A stretch of 34,203 bases of DNA from Clostridia bacterium. Its GTDB lineage: Bacteria; Bacillota; Clostridia; Oscillospirales; Acutalibacteraceae. Made by a program: the position numbers and the translations under genes. The stretch spans positions 1 to 34,203 of the forward strand of contig JAFSXY010000059.1 of NCBI GenBank assembly GCA_017443805.1. The letters run 5' to 3'. The notes beneath the pieces were generated by a model. That model saw nothing but the letters and a program-made list of their open reading frames with translations. It was not told the origin of the DNA and did no database searches. Shown in pieces: positions 1 to 6,494 of the stretch (the first letter of the stretch is position 1; the number at the start of each line of letters is the position of its first letter).

Positions 1-1
1 C

Positions 2-34
2 GAAACGACCGGCGGTTTTCGGTCCAAAAAATAA
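2..34 (+). CDS. Possible 3' end of an upstream gene (partial)
   Basis: One forward frame is open from the window edge to a TAA that ends 18 bases before the nadC start, giving a tail that reads ETTGGFRSKK. In many Clostridia nadC follows nadB (L-aspartate oxidase), so this could be the end of nadB. Ten residues cannot identify a family, and a second frame is also open until a TAA just before nadC. Confidence 0.25.
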   Translation, partial: ETTGGFRSKK

Positions 35-52
35 ACCAGGAGGAACAATAAT

Positions 53-889
53 ATGCTCTTACCGCAATTCTACGTTGACGACGTGATCAAAACGGCGCTG
101 AAGGAGGATATAAACTACCTCGATGAAACGTCCGCGTACGTGATCCCGGAAGACAACGTTTCCACCGCCCGCTTCGTTGCGAAAGCGGACGGCGTGCTCT
201 GCGGCATCGAGGTCGCGCTGCGCGTATTCACGCTGCTGGACAACGCCGTCCGTTTTGAGATTTACAAAAAAGACGGCGACGAAGTGAAAAAAGGCGAGCT
301 GATCGCCCGCATCACGGGGAAGACCCGGATGCTGCTGGAGGGCGAAAGAACAGCGCTGAATTTACTGCAGCATATGTCCGGCGTCGCCACGCAGACCGCC
401 GAGGCCGTCCGTTTGACGGCAGGGACCGGCTGCACCGTTACGGACACCCGCAAAACGCTGCCGGGCCTGCGCGCGCTGCAGAAGTATGCCGTGACCTGCG
501 GCGGCGGCAAAAACCACCGCTTTAACCTCTCCGACGCCGCCATGCTGAAGGACAACCATATCGACGCGGGCGGCGGAATCGAAAAAACGGTGGCGCTGCT
601 GAGAAGCAAAGTGGGACATACGGTAAAGATCGAGGTGGAAACGCGTTCCCTGGACGAGGTGCGGCAAGCGCTTGCCGCCGGCGCGGACATCATTATGCTC
701 GACAATATGGACGTTCCCACCATACAAAAAGCCGTTGAACTGATCGATGGCCGCGCGCTGACCGAGGCGTCCGGCAACATCACGCTCCAAAATCTGCGCG
801 AAAAAGCGCAAAGCGGCGTGGACATCATCTCCATGGGATCCTTGACACACTCCGTGAGCGCGTTCGACATCTCCATGAAGATGGACTGA
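53..889 (+). CDS. nadC: Nicotinate-nucleotide pyrophosphorylase (carboxylating), quinolinate phosphoribosyltransferase
   Basis: The 278-residue product has the usual family length. It converts quinolinate and PRPP to nicotinate mononucleotide, CO2 and pyrophosphate, the last step of de novo NAD synthesis before NadD, in the cytoplasm. Visible signatures are the N-terminal sandwich domain with GERTALNLLQHMSG (residues 97-110), the active-site stretch TDTRKTLPGLR (130-140), the basic GGGKNHRFNLSD segment (150-161), MLKDNHI (164-170), the barrel strand motifs KIEVETRS (192-199) and IIMLDNMD (213-220), and a C-terminal SGVDIISMGSLTHS phosphate-binding loop. The start is supported by AGGAGG at 38-43, nine bases before the ATG. 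The gene probably belongs to a nad operon whose other members lie outside the window. It converges with the decarboxylase operon and shares its terminator. Confidence 0.97.
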   Translation: MLLPQFYVDDVIKTALKEDINYLDETSAYVIPEDNVSTARFVAKADGVLCGIEVALRVFTLLDNAVRFEIYKKDGDEVKKGELIARITGKTRMLLEGERTALNLLQHMSGVATQTAEAVRLTAGTGCTVTDTRKTLPGLRALQKYAVTCGGGKNHRFNLSDAAMLKDNHIDAGGGIEKTVALLRSKVGHTVKIEVETRSLDEVRQALAAGADIIMLDNMDVPTIQKAVELIDGRALTEASGNITLQNLREKAQSGVDIISMGSLTHSVSAFDISMKMD

Positions 890-915
890 TTGCATAGAAC
901 ATAAAATCGGCAGAT

Positions 916-955
916 AAAAAAACATCCGTTCCCGGGGACGGATGTTTTTTTAATC
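916..955. terminator. Bidirectional intrinsic terminator between nadC and oadB
   Basis: The arms AACATCCGT and ACGGATGTT enclose a short GC-rich loop. An A-run lies on the left and a T-run on the right, so the hairpin can end transcription from nadC (+) and from the decarboxylase operon (-). Confidence 0.9.
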
Positions 956-980
956 GGGTACGGACAGCAAAAAATCCGCC

Positions 981-2165
981 TTATTGGAACATGATCAACA
1001 GAAAGCCCGCTGCGACTGCGGAACCGATCACGCCCGCCACGTTGGGACCCATGGCGTGCATCAGCAAAAAGTTGGTAGGATCGTATTTGCGTCCCTCGTT
1101 CTGTGCAACGCGCGCAGCCATGGGAACGGCGGAAACGCCCGCAGCGCCGATAAGCGGATTGATCTTTCCGCGGGTAACAAGATACAAAATCTTGCCGATG
1201 AGCACACCGCCGGCTGTGGAGAAGATAAAAGCGACAAGGCCCAATGCCACGATTTTCAAGGTATTGAGCCGGATGAAATCCTGTCCGTTCGCCGTTGCGC
1301 CGACGCATACGCCGAGCAGAATGGTCACCATGTTCATCAGCGCGTTCTGCGCGGTATCGGAGAGGCGCTCGGTCACGCCGCACTCCTTAAAGAGGTTGCC
1401 CAACATCAGCATACCCAAAAGCGGCACGACGGAGGGCAAAATGAACGCCACAAGCACAAGCACCACGATGGGGAAAATAATTTTTTCGGTCTTACTGACC
1501 TTGCGCAGCTGCGTCATTTTGACCTTGCGCTCTTTATCCGTGGTCAGCAGTTTCATGATCGGCGGCTGGATAATGGGGATCAGCGCCATATAGGAATAGG
1601 CGGCCAATGCAATGGGCGCCAGATACTGCGCCGCCAGCTTACTGGCAAGGAAGATCGCGGTCGGGCCGTCCGCGCCGCCGATGATGGCGATGGCGGCCGC
1701 CACGTTGGGCTCAAAACCGAGCAGGATCGCAATGATAAAAGCGATGTAGATGCCAAGCTGCGCCGCGGCGCCCAAAATCAGGGACACGGGATTGGAAAGC
1801 AGCGGCCCGAAATCCGTCATCGCGCCGACGCCCATAAAAATCAGGCAGGGGAAAATACTGGATTTCACGCCGACATATAACAGCCGCAGCACACCGGATT
1901 CGTACCACATCGCGCCTTCCACCGGTTCCGCGTTGAACGCGCCGAGCAGACCGCCGGTCACGTCCTTCATCACGTCCGCACCGGGCATATTGGCAAGCAG
2001 AATACCGAAGGCGATGGGCACGAGCAGCAGCGGCTCAAATTTCTTTTTTATCGCCAGAAAAAGAAAAAAGAACGAAACCAGGATCATCACGCCGTTTTGC
2101 CAGGACAACTGACACAGGCCGGAATTTTCCCATATGCCGCGTAAAACCTCAATGATCAGTTCCAT
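981..2165 (-). CDS. oadB: Sodium-translocating decarboxylase, beta subunit (membrane Na+ pump)
   Basis: The 394-residue integral membrane protein belongs to the OadB/GcdB/MmdB family, which decarboxylates carboxybiotin on the carrier protein and exports Na+. Seen in the sequence: many hydrophobic helices, the re-entrant motif IIGGADGPTAIF containing the essential family Asp, the conserved LLGVCVGATANGQDFI segment, and the C-terminal GPNVAGVIGSAVAAGF helix. Length is normal. It is the last gene of the operon, 66 bases after the biotin carrier gene. No good ribosome binding site lies immediately before the ATG; an AAGGA sequence sits about 45 bases upstream, beyond a hairpin (see 2178-2215). 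The substrate specificity (oxaloacetate, methylmalonyl-CoA or glutaconyl-CoA) is set by the alpha subunit, not by this gene. Confidence 0.94.
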   Translation of the reverse strand: MELIIEVLRGIWENSGLCQLSWQNGVMILVSFFFLFLAIKKKFEPLLLVPIAFGILLANMPGADVMKDVTGGLLGAFNAEPVEGAMWYESGVLRLLYVGVKSSIFPCLIFMGVGAMTDFGPLLSNPVSLILGAAAQLGIYIAFIIAILLGFEPNVAAAIAIIGGADGPTAIFLASKLAAQYLAPIALAAYSYMALIPIIQPPIMKLLTTDKERKVKMTQLRKVSKTEKIIFPIVVLVLVAFILPSVVPLLGMLMLGNLFKECGVTERLSDTAQNALMNMVTILLGVCVGATANGQDFIRLNTLKIVALGLVAFIFSTAGGVLIGKILYLVTRGKINPLIGAAGVSAVPMAARVAQNEGRKYDPTNFLLMHAMGPNVAGVIGSAVAAGFLLIMFQ

Positions 2166-2177
2166 GATACAGACTGC

Positions 2178-2215
2178 GCTGCGGCATCAAACATCCGTCC
2201 GCCGCAGCGTTCCTT
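2178..2215 (-). promoter_or_regulatory. Hairpin between a Shine-Dalgarno-like AAGGA and the oadB start
   Basis: On the minus strand AAGGA (2215-2211) is followed by GCTGCGGC (2208-2201), a 15-base loop and GCCGCAGC (2185-2178), a perfect 8-bp stem. Twelve bases then lead to the ATG. Folding the stem would bring the ribosome binding site to about 13 bases from the start codon. This reading is inferred; the stem itself is directly visible. Confidence 0.45.
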
Positions 2216-2231
2216 TCATCAAAATCAAAAA

Positions 2232-2627
2232 TCAGCCGAGAACGGCGAGCACGGCGTCGGTTTCCACCACACTGCCCTTGCTGACCAGCAGCTGCCGGAT
2301 CGTGCCGTTTGCGGGCGCCACGATCTCGTTTTCCATTTTCATGGCTTCCAAAATAAAGAGCACGTCGCCCGCCTTCACCGCCTGTCCGACGTCTGTTTTT
2401 ACGGCAAGGATATTACCGGGCATGGGAGACTTGATCTGCTCGCCGGCGGAAACCGGCGCGGCCGACGCGGCCGACGCGGCGGGGACAGCGGACGGTACAG
2501 GCGCTGCAGAAACGGCAGGCGCCGCCGGAGAAACAGCTTCAGCCGGCGTGACCGACGTCAATACGGCGTCCGCTTCGGTCACGTCCACCTCGTAATTTTT
2601 TCCGTTGAGCGTTACGATATATTTCAT
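2232..2627 (-). CDS. Biotin carboxyl carrier protein of the decarboxylase
   Basis: The 131-residue protein has a short N-terminal beta segment (1-28), a flexible Ala/Pro/Val linker (about 29-62) and a C-terminal biotinyl domain. The biotin attachment motif is EAMKMENE, with Lys97 as the modified residue. It shuttles the carboxyl group from the alpha (carboxyltransferase) subunit to the OadB pump. The start codon overlaps the stop of oadG in an ATGA, indicating translational coupling. In Klebsiella-type OadA this domain is fused to the C terminus of the alpha subunit. Here it is a separate gene, as in many clostridial and propionigenic systems (MmdC/GcdC type). Confidence 0.95.
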   Translation of the reverse strand: MKYIVTLNGKNYEVDVTEADAVLTSVTPAEAVSPAAPAVSAAPVPSAVPAASAASAAPVSAGEQIKSPMPGNILAVKTDVGQAVKAGDVLFILEAMKMENEIVAPANGTIRQLLVSKGSVVETDAVLAVLG

Positions 2628-3025
2628 TTGTCATCCGTCTCCTTTATGCGCTTGATGGAATGGAATAAAAGCCGGTTAAGCGGAATACCTGTTTTGTGCG
2701 CGGTGACCGCCATCACGACTGCGGCCTCTTCCTCGGACACGTCCTCTAAAACCAACGTACCCTGCGACGCGCCTTCCGGCAGTTTTTGCGCTTCGGTAAG
2801 AGGCTGCATAGATGCAGGAACAGACAGTGCTTGCGGCGCTTTTGCGTCGTTCCGCGCACGCAGACCGTCAAACACAGCGCCCACCGTCTTCACAAACAGC
2901 GCGATCAACCCCAGGATCAAAAAAACGATCATAAAACCGACCACGGAGATAAGCAGGGCCCTGCCGATGGTCATTTCGGCGGAAGCGCCGTAAATATCGG
3001 TAAATACACCAAGCCTGTAAATCAT
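2624..3025 (-). CDS. oadG: Sodium pump decarboxylase gamma/delta subunit (OadG family)
   Basis: The 133-residue protein has one N-terminal membrane helix (about residues 22-46: ISVVGFMIVFLILGLIALF) followed by a cytoplasmic tail, the architecture of OadG/MmdD assembly subunits. The family is short and poorly conserved, so the call rests on topology plus position between the alpha subunit and the biotin carrier. The C-terminal part (about 90-133) is acidic and then basic and is probably cytoplasmic. It starts inside an ATGA overlap with the oadA stop, preceded by GGGAGG, and ends in an ATGA overlap with the next gene. Confidence 0.85.
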   Translation of the reverse strand: MIYRLGVFTDIYGASAEMTIGRALLISVVGFMIVFLILGLIALFVKTVGAVFDGLRARNDAKAPQALSVPASMQPLTEAQKLPEGASQGTLVLEDVSEEEAAVVMAVTAHKTGIPLNRLLFHSIKRIKETDDK

Positions 3026-4398
3026 ACGTCCGCCTCCCGTATCGTATAGGAAAAGGTCCGTTTTTTCTGTGCGTCGCGCGCGTCAAAAAACTTTTCAGCC
3101 AGCGACGGGAACGCGATATAGGAACAGATATCCTCATCGCTTTCGGCGCGGTCGCCGAGTTCTTTTCGCGTTTTTTCCACAATGGGCTCCAGCGTATCGG
3201 CAAAACGGCAGGTAATGGGTTCCCCATCTCCCAGGCAAATCTTTTTCAGTTCATCGCTGACTTCTCCCGGCGCGCGGCCGTAATCGCCGCGGATGTATGC
3301 CCGGACCTCGGTAGAAATATTTTTATATCTGCCGTTTAATACGTTGGACGTCGCCTGTACGCCGACCATCTGACTCATAGGCGTGACCAGCGGCGGATAG
3401 CCCATATCTTTACGCACGGCGGGCACCTCGGCAAGCACCTCGTCCAGTTTGTCCAGCTTTTTCTGCGCGGTGAGCTGCGCCACGAGGTTGGAAAGCATGC
3501 CGCCCGGGATCTGGTAATTCAACGCATCGGTAGCCGTGCCCATCACCACGGGGTTCAACAGCCCGCTTGCCAGGGAATCGTTGCGGTAGGCCTTAAAGAA
3601 ACGGTTGATCTCCATCAAAGCGTCGGTATCCAAACCTGTCGTATAGCCGTATTCCCGCAGCGCATAATCCATCGTCTCGGTGGCAGGTTGGGAAGTCCCG
3701 CCGGAAAAACAGGAAATGGCGGTATCGATCACGTCCGCGCCGGCCTCCACTGCCTTTAACAGCGTCATAAATCCAAGCCCCGTCGTGGAATGCGTGTGCA
3801 GCACCACCGGAAGCCCCGTTCCCTTTACGGTCTTTATCAGATCATACGCTTCTTTGGGACTGAGGATACCGGCCATGTCCTTGATGCAGATGCTCTGCAC
3901 ACCCATCGCCTGAAAGCCCTTTGCCGTTTTTGCGTAGGTTTCAAGGTTGTGAATGGGACTGATGGTATAACAGATGGCGCCCTGTACCTCGGCGCCGTTT
4001 TTCAGCGCCTCGTCCACGGCGACCTCTACGTTCCGCAGATCGTTCAGCGCGTCAAAGATCCGGATCACATCGATGCCGTTTTCCACGCTCTTTTTTACAA
4101 ACAAACGGACTGCGTCGTCCGGATAATGCTTATACCCAAGCAGATTTTGTCCGCGCAGCAGCATTTGGAGCTTCGTATCCGGACACGCTTTTCTGATCTT
4201 TCGCAGCCTCTCCCACGGATCCTCGTTCAGATACCTGAGACAAGCGTCAAAAGTCGCGCCGCCCCAGCATTCCAGCGAATGGTACCCTGCGCGGTTCAAT
4301 ACGGGCAAAACATCCGCAAAAGCCTCAAAGGGCATCCGGGTGGCGATCAGCGACTGCTGCGCGTCCCGCAGCACGGTTTCAGTTATTTTTACTTCCAT
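3022..4398 (-). CDS. oadA: Oxaloacetate decarboxylase alpha subunit (carboxyltransferase, 5S-like)
   Basis: The product is 458 residues from the chosen ATG. It is a TIM-barrel carboxyltransferase of the HMGL-like family that transfers the carboxyl group of the substrate to biotin. Seen: TETVLRDAQQSLIATRM at the N terminus, ECWGGATFDACLRYL, MLLRGQNLLGYKHYPDD, RIFDALND, CIKDMAGILSP with the catalytic-site Lys, LHTHSTTGL with metal-binding His residues, and QIPGGMLSNL, followed by the conserved carboxylase domain. It lacks a biotin domain, which is encoded separately. An in-frame GTG three codons upstream is possible, but the ATG at 4398 lies five bases after AGGTGG. This is the first gene of the operon, with a good promoter at 4458-4485. 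Pyruvate carboxylase subunit B is the main alternative, but the adjacent oadG/oadB genes favour the Na+ pump. Confidence 0.93.
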   Translation of the reverse strand: MEVKITETVLRDAQQSLIATRMPFEAFADVLPVLNRAGYHSLECWGGATFDACLRYLNEDPWERLRKIRKACPDTKLQMLLRGQNLLGYKHYPDDAVRLFVKKSVENGIDVIRIFDALNDLRNVEVAVDEALKNGAEVQGAICYTISPIHNLETYAKTAKGFQAMGVQSICIKDMAGILSPKEAYDLIKTVKGTGLPVVLHTHSTTGLGFMTLLKAVEAGADVIDTAISCFSGGTSQPATETMDYALREYGYTTGLDTDALMEINRFFKAYRNDSLASGLLNPVVMGTATDALNYQIPGGMLSNLVAQLTAQKKLDKLDEVLAEVPAVRKDMGYPPLVTPMSQMVGVQATSNVLNGRYKNISTEVRAYIRGDYGRAPGEVSDELKKICLGDGEPITCRFADTLEPIVEKTRKELGDRAESDEDICSYIAFPSLAEKFFDARDAQKKRTFSYTIREADV

Positions 4399-4457
4399 TA
4401 TTTCCACCTGCCTTGCACATTTTTATGAAAAACAAATTCAAATCTTTTCCATTATAT

Positions 4458-4485
4458 AGTATAGCATAAAATGCGCAGATTGCAA
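4458..4485 (-). promoter_or_regulatory. Sigma-A promoter of the oad operon
   Basis: On the minus strand TTGCAA (4485-4480), a 16-base spacer and TATACT (4463-4458) lie about 60 bases before the oadA start. A second TATAAT follows immediately downstream. Confidence 0.75.
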
Positions 4486-4598
4486 GAAAAAAAACGTTTG
4501 GAACAGGCTTTCTTTTTTGATATTTGACGTCACAAAAAATGAATTTTAACCTGATTGTGATAAAAAAATGAAATTTTCTTGAAAATTTGGAAACTCTC

Positions 4599-4626
4599 TT
4601 GCAATCTGAAAACTTCGTGCTATAAT
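4599..4626 (+). promoter_or_regulatory. Sigma-A promoter of the plus-strand small peptide gene
   Basis: TTGCAA (4599-4604), a 16-base spacer and a perfect TATAAT (4621-4626) lie 34 bases before the ATG, giving a short leader that contains the ribosome binding site. The TTGCAA -35 box is shared with the promoters at 4458-4485 and 5770-5798. Confidence 0.8.
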
Positions 4627-4660
4627 GAAATTGAAAGAAGAAAAAGAAGGAGGTGTCATC

Positions 4661-4780
4661 ATGGCTGACTTTTTCGAGAAGGTAAAGGAATTCATCCTTA
4701 AGATCGTTAAGATCATCAAGGATTTGGTTGCGAAGATCACCGGCAAGGGCGGTGAGGAAGAAGGAGCCGAGGCCGAATAA
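4661..4780 (+). CDS. Small amphipathic peptide, 39 aa, acidic tail (peptide 1)
   Basis: The 39-residue product begins MADFFEKVKEFILKIVKIIK and continues as a Lys/Ile-rich amphipathic helix to about residue 28. A glycine break and an acidic tail (GEEEGAEAE) follow. A strong AAGGAGGTG ribosome binding site ends six bases before the ATG, a near-consensus promoter lies upstream, and an intrinsic terminator follows within 31 bases. These signals make this a real monocistronic gene despite its size. It has no signal peptide and no cysteine. No family was recognised. The shape (amphipathic helix of hydrophobic/basic pattern) resembles phenol-soluble modulins or leaderless bacteriocins in general terms only; the acidic tail is unusual for both. 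It lies opposite four related minus-strand genes. Confidence 0.82.
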   Translation: MADFFEKVKEFILKIVKIIKDLVAKITGKGGEEEGAEAE

Positions 4781-4810
4781 TTTCGGTTTTGCAAAAAGAT
4801 ATCTTCAAAA

Positions 4811-4840
4811 AAGAGTTCCCAAAGCGGAGCTCTTTTTTTT
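4811..4840 (+). terminator. Intrinsic terminator of peptide 1
   Basis: The arms AGAGTTCC and GGAGCTCT form an 8-bp stem with one G-U pair, followed by a run of eight T residues. Confidence 0.85.
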
Positions 4841-4851
4841 GTTCATAACTT

Positions 4852-4890
4852 TGCAAAAAAAAAGAGCTCCATACAGGAGCTCTCTTTTTT
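4852..4890 (-). terminator. Intrinsic terminator of the minus-strand small-peptide operon
   Basis: The perfect arms AGAGCTCC and GGAGCTCT enclose a five-base loop. The T-run on the minus strand (A-run at 4855-4862) faces leftward transcripts. A T-run on the other side makes it potentially bidirectional. It lies 30 bases past the last minus-strand peptide gene. Confidence 0.85.
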
Positions 4891-4920
4891 AATTATGCAT
4901 AACTAAACGCTTTTAAAAAA

Positions 4921-5109
4921 TTATTCGCCGAGATTGTCGTATTCGCCGGCCTTTGCGCTTGCTTCGTAGTTCGCTCTCTGCTCAAAGCCCTTCATAAAAT
5001 ACTTGATATAGATGACCAGATTCTGGAAGAAGTTCAAAAATCCCTCAAAGACGGAACCTAAGAACGCGATCTGCTCATTGGTCTTTTCGACGTCGATATT
5101 CGTATTCAC
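4921..5109 (-). CDS. Small amphipathic peptide, 62 aa (peptide 2)
   Basis: The 62-residue product starts with GTG, eight bases after AAAGAGGTG. A polar N-terminal segment (1-14) precedes a hydrophobic aromatic stretch rich in Phe/Ile/Leu/Tyr (about 15-40, including FEGFLNFFQNLVIYIKYF), and then a polar, mildly acidic tail ending in DNLGE. It is the last and longest of four consecutive minus-strand genes and has lost the EEEATEAE ending seen in two siblings. No family was recognised. The shared ribosome binding site, tandem position and common terminator place it in the same operon as the other peptides. Confidence 0.72.
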   Translation of the reverse strand: MNTNIDVEKTNEQIAFLGSVFEGFLNFFQNLVIYIKYFMKGFEQRANYEASAKAGEYDNLGE

Positions 5110-5152
5110 TCTTATTTCACCTCTTTACTAAAAAATGATTGATCTTGCAAAA

Positions 5153-5305
5153 TTATTCAGCCTCGGTAGCTTCTTCCTCAGCGTTGATCTCTTCCCACTC
5201 GTCTTCTTTACCGTCGATCCAGGTAAGGACCTCCTGCATTCTCGCGACGACCATGGCAAGCCACTCTCTGATAAACTTAATGAATTTAACAAAGGAGTCA
5301 GTCAT
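5153..5305 (-). CDS. Small amphipathic peptide, 50 aa, acidic tail (peptide 3)
   Basis: The 50-residue product begins MTDSFVKFIKFIREWLAMVV. It has an amphipathic helix rich in Phe, Ile, Val and basic residues to about 28, then WIDGK and a strongly acidic tail ending in EEEATEAE. The WIDGK...EEEATEAE architecture is shared with peptide 5, so the two are paralogues. AAAAGAGGTG precedes the ATG by eight bases. The gene is 43 bases upstream of peptide 2 and 48 bases downstream of peptide 4. Function unknown. Confidence 0.78.
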   Translation of the reverse strand: MTDSFVKFIKFIREWLAMVVARMQEVLTWIDGKEDEWEEINAEEEATEAE

Positions 5306-5353
5306 TGTTTTTGCACCTCTTTTCTTAAAGAATTAAAAGCGATGTTTCTCAAC

Positions 5354-5521
5354 TTAGTTAATGAAATCGGGATCGCCCTCTGCATCCTCAGGCGTAAAGT
5401 CAAACTGAGCAGACTTCTTGAAGCCCTCGATGAACGTCTTCAGCGTGTTGATGAAGTCGATGATAAAATCTCTCACATCGGACAGGAACTTCTGCATGGT
5501 TTCGTAGCTGGGAATTGTCAT
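5354..5521 (-). CDS. Small amphipathic peptide, 55 aa, acidic tail (peptide 4)
   Basis: The 55-residue product begins MTIPSYETMQKFLSDVRDFI and continues with an Ile/Phe-rich amphipathic helix through FINTLKTFIEGFKK (about 24-37). It ends in an acidic segment DFTPEDAEGDPDFIN. The sequence differs from peptides 3 and 5 but the plan is the same: about 35 residues of helix followed by 15-20 acidic residues. AAAAGAGGTG lies eight bases before the ATG. An internal Met at residue 9 lacks a ribosome binding site. Function unknown. Confidence 0.75.
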   Translation of the reverse strand: MTIPSYETMQKFLSDVRDFIIDFINTLKTFIEGFKKSAQFDFTPEDAEGDPDFIN

Positions 5522-5571
5522 TTTGTCGGCACCTCTTTTCTTTTCGGTTTTTACTGATACTTTTTTACTGA

Positions 5572-5712
5572 TTATTCAGCCTCTGTAGCTTCTTCCTCGG
5601 GATCCTCCAGGGGCTTGCCGTCGATCCATTCCTTAATGTGATAGATCATCGCAACAAGTTTGTCGAGATAATAGGTCAGGAACTTTGTCAGAGCCTCAAA
5701 ATCGAACTTCAT
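5572..5712 (-). CDS. Small amphipathic peptide, 46 aa, acidic tail (peptide 5, first gene of the operon)
   Basis: The 46-residue product begins MKFDFEALTKFLTYYLDKLV. A hydrophobic amphipathic helix runs to about residue 27, then WIDGKPLEDP and the acidic ending EEEATEAE. The frame is open for 15 further codons upstream, but the ATG at 5712 directly follows AAAGAGGTG at the same spacing as in its siblings, so the short form is preferred. It is first in the four-gene minus-strand operon, about 58 bases after a promoter -10 box. Function unknown. Confidence 0.78.
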   Translation of the reverse strand: MKFDFEALTKFLTYYLDKLVAMIYHIKEWIDGKPLEDPEEEATEAE

Positions 5713-5769
5713 TCTTCTTTGCACCTCTTTCCTCTTTTTATTTGCAGGTTTATACATTTCTGCGCTATT

Positions 5770-5798
5770 ATGATACCATCAAACCGTCAACTTTGCAA
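5770..5798 (-). promoter_or_regulatory. Sigma-A promoter of the minus-strand small-peptide operon
   Basis: On the minus strand TTGCAA (5798-5793), a 17-base spacer and TATCAT (5775-5770) precede peptide 5. Confidence 0.7.
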
Positions 5799-5997
5799 GA
5801 TTTTTTAAGCAGTTTTTTCAATTTTTACATTTAAAACACAAAATCGTAAACTTCTTTGCCGACAAGCGATTTTTTTGAACATATTAACAATAATTTGTGC
5901 AATCAACAGCTTTTTTCTTTCCAAATCAGACTGAAAAATATGAACAAAATATGGATAAAAGAGCACATACGGCGTTTTTTCCGGAGCAAAAGAGAGA
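5799..5997. other. A/T-rich gap without a recognised gene
   Basis: Between the peptide operon promoter and the rplL terminator the sequence is A/T-rich and shows no convincing coding frame with a ribosome binding site. Several short T- and A-runs are present. Confidence 0.6.
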
Positions 5998-6037
5998 AAC
6001 AAAAAAACACCGGACGTGCGCAAAAAAACGCCGTCCG
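5998..6037 (-). terminator. Intrinsic terminator after rplL
   Basis: The arms CCGGACG (6009-6015) and CGTCCGG (6031-6037) form a perfect stem. On the minus strand it is followed by a T-run (A-run at 5998-6006). It lies 25 bases past the rplL stop, so the ribosomal operon ends here. Confidence 0.85.
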
Positions 6038-6062
6038 GCTGATTTTATACAGCAGAAAGAAT

Positions 6063-6440
6063 TTATTTGAGCTCGACTTTTGCGCCGGCCTCTTCCAGCT
6101 TTGCTTTGAGCTCTTCCGCTTCCTCTTTGCCGACAGCCTCTTTCAGGGTCTTGGGAGCGCCCTCAACGGCAGCCTTCGCATCGGCAAGGCCGAGACCGGT
6201 AATCTCACGGACAACCTTGATGACCTTGATCTTCGCAGCAGCGTCAAAGCTGGCAAGTACAACGTCAAACTCGGTCTTCTCTTCCACAGCGGCGGCAGCC
6301 TCTGCGGGAGCGGCAACGGCCACAGCGGCAGCGGCGCTGACGCCGAAGCGCTCTTCTACTTCTTTCACAAGCTCGCTCAGTTCAAGCACGGAGAGAGCAG
6401 CAACTGCATCGACAATTGCGGTGATCTTTTCAGATGCCAT
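6063..6440 (-). CDS. rplL: 50S ribosomal protein L7/L12
   Basis: The 125-residue product has the N-terminal dimerisation helix ([25 protein letters not shown] split over residues 3-27), an Ala/Val-rich hinge (about 35-52) and the C-terminal factor-binding domain [19 protein letters not shown]...[21 protein letters not shown]. As part of the stalk it recruits and stimulates translational GTPases. GGAGG lies nine bases before the ATG. It is the last gene of the operon. In most Bacteria rpoB follows, but here a terminator and the small-peptide genes follow instead. Confidence 0.98.
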   Translation of the reverse strand: MASEKITAIVDAVAALSVLELSELVKEVEERFGVSAAAAVAVAAPAEAAAAVEEKTEFDVVLASFDAAAKIKVIKVVREITGLGLADAKAAVEGAPKTLKEAVGKEEAEELKAKLEEAGAKVELK

Positions 6441-6494
6441 TTTTCATTTCCTCCAAAAATAATTGTTGTTTTTTTTATTTCATGTGTGCCGATC

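Noticed and set aside
4530..4560. Inverted TCACAA...TTGTGA half-sites upstream of peptide 1 resembling a CRP/FNR-type operator
   Set aside because: The 19-base gap is longer than in a standard CRP/FNR site (TGTGA-N6-TCACA) and the halves point the other way. An unrelated regulator remains possible, but the evidence is too weak for a feature.
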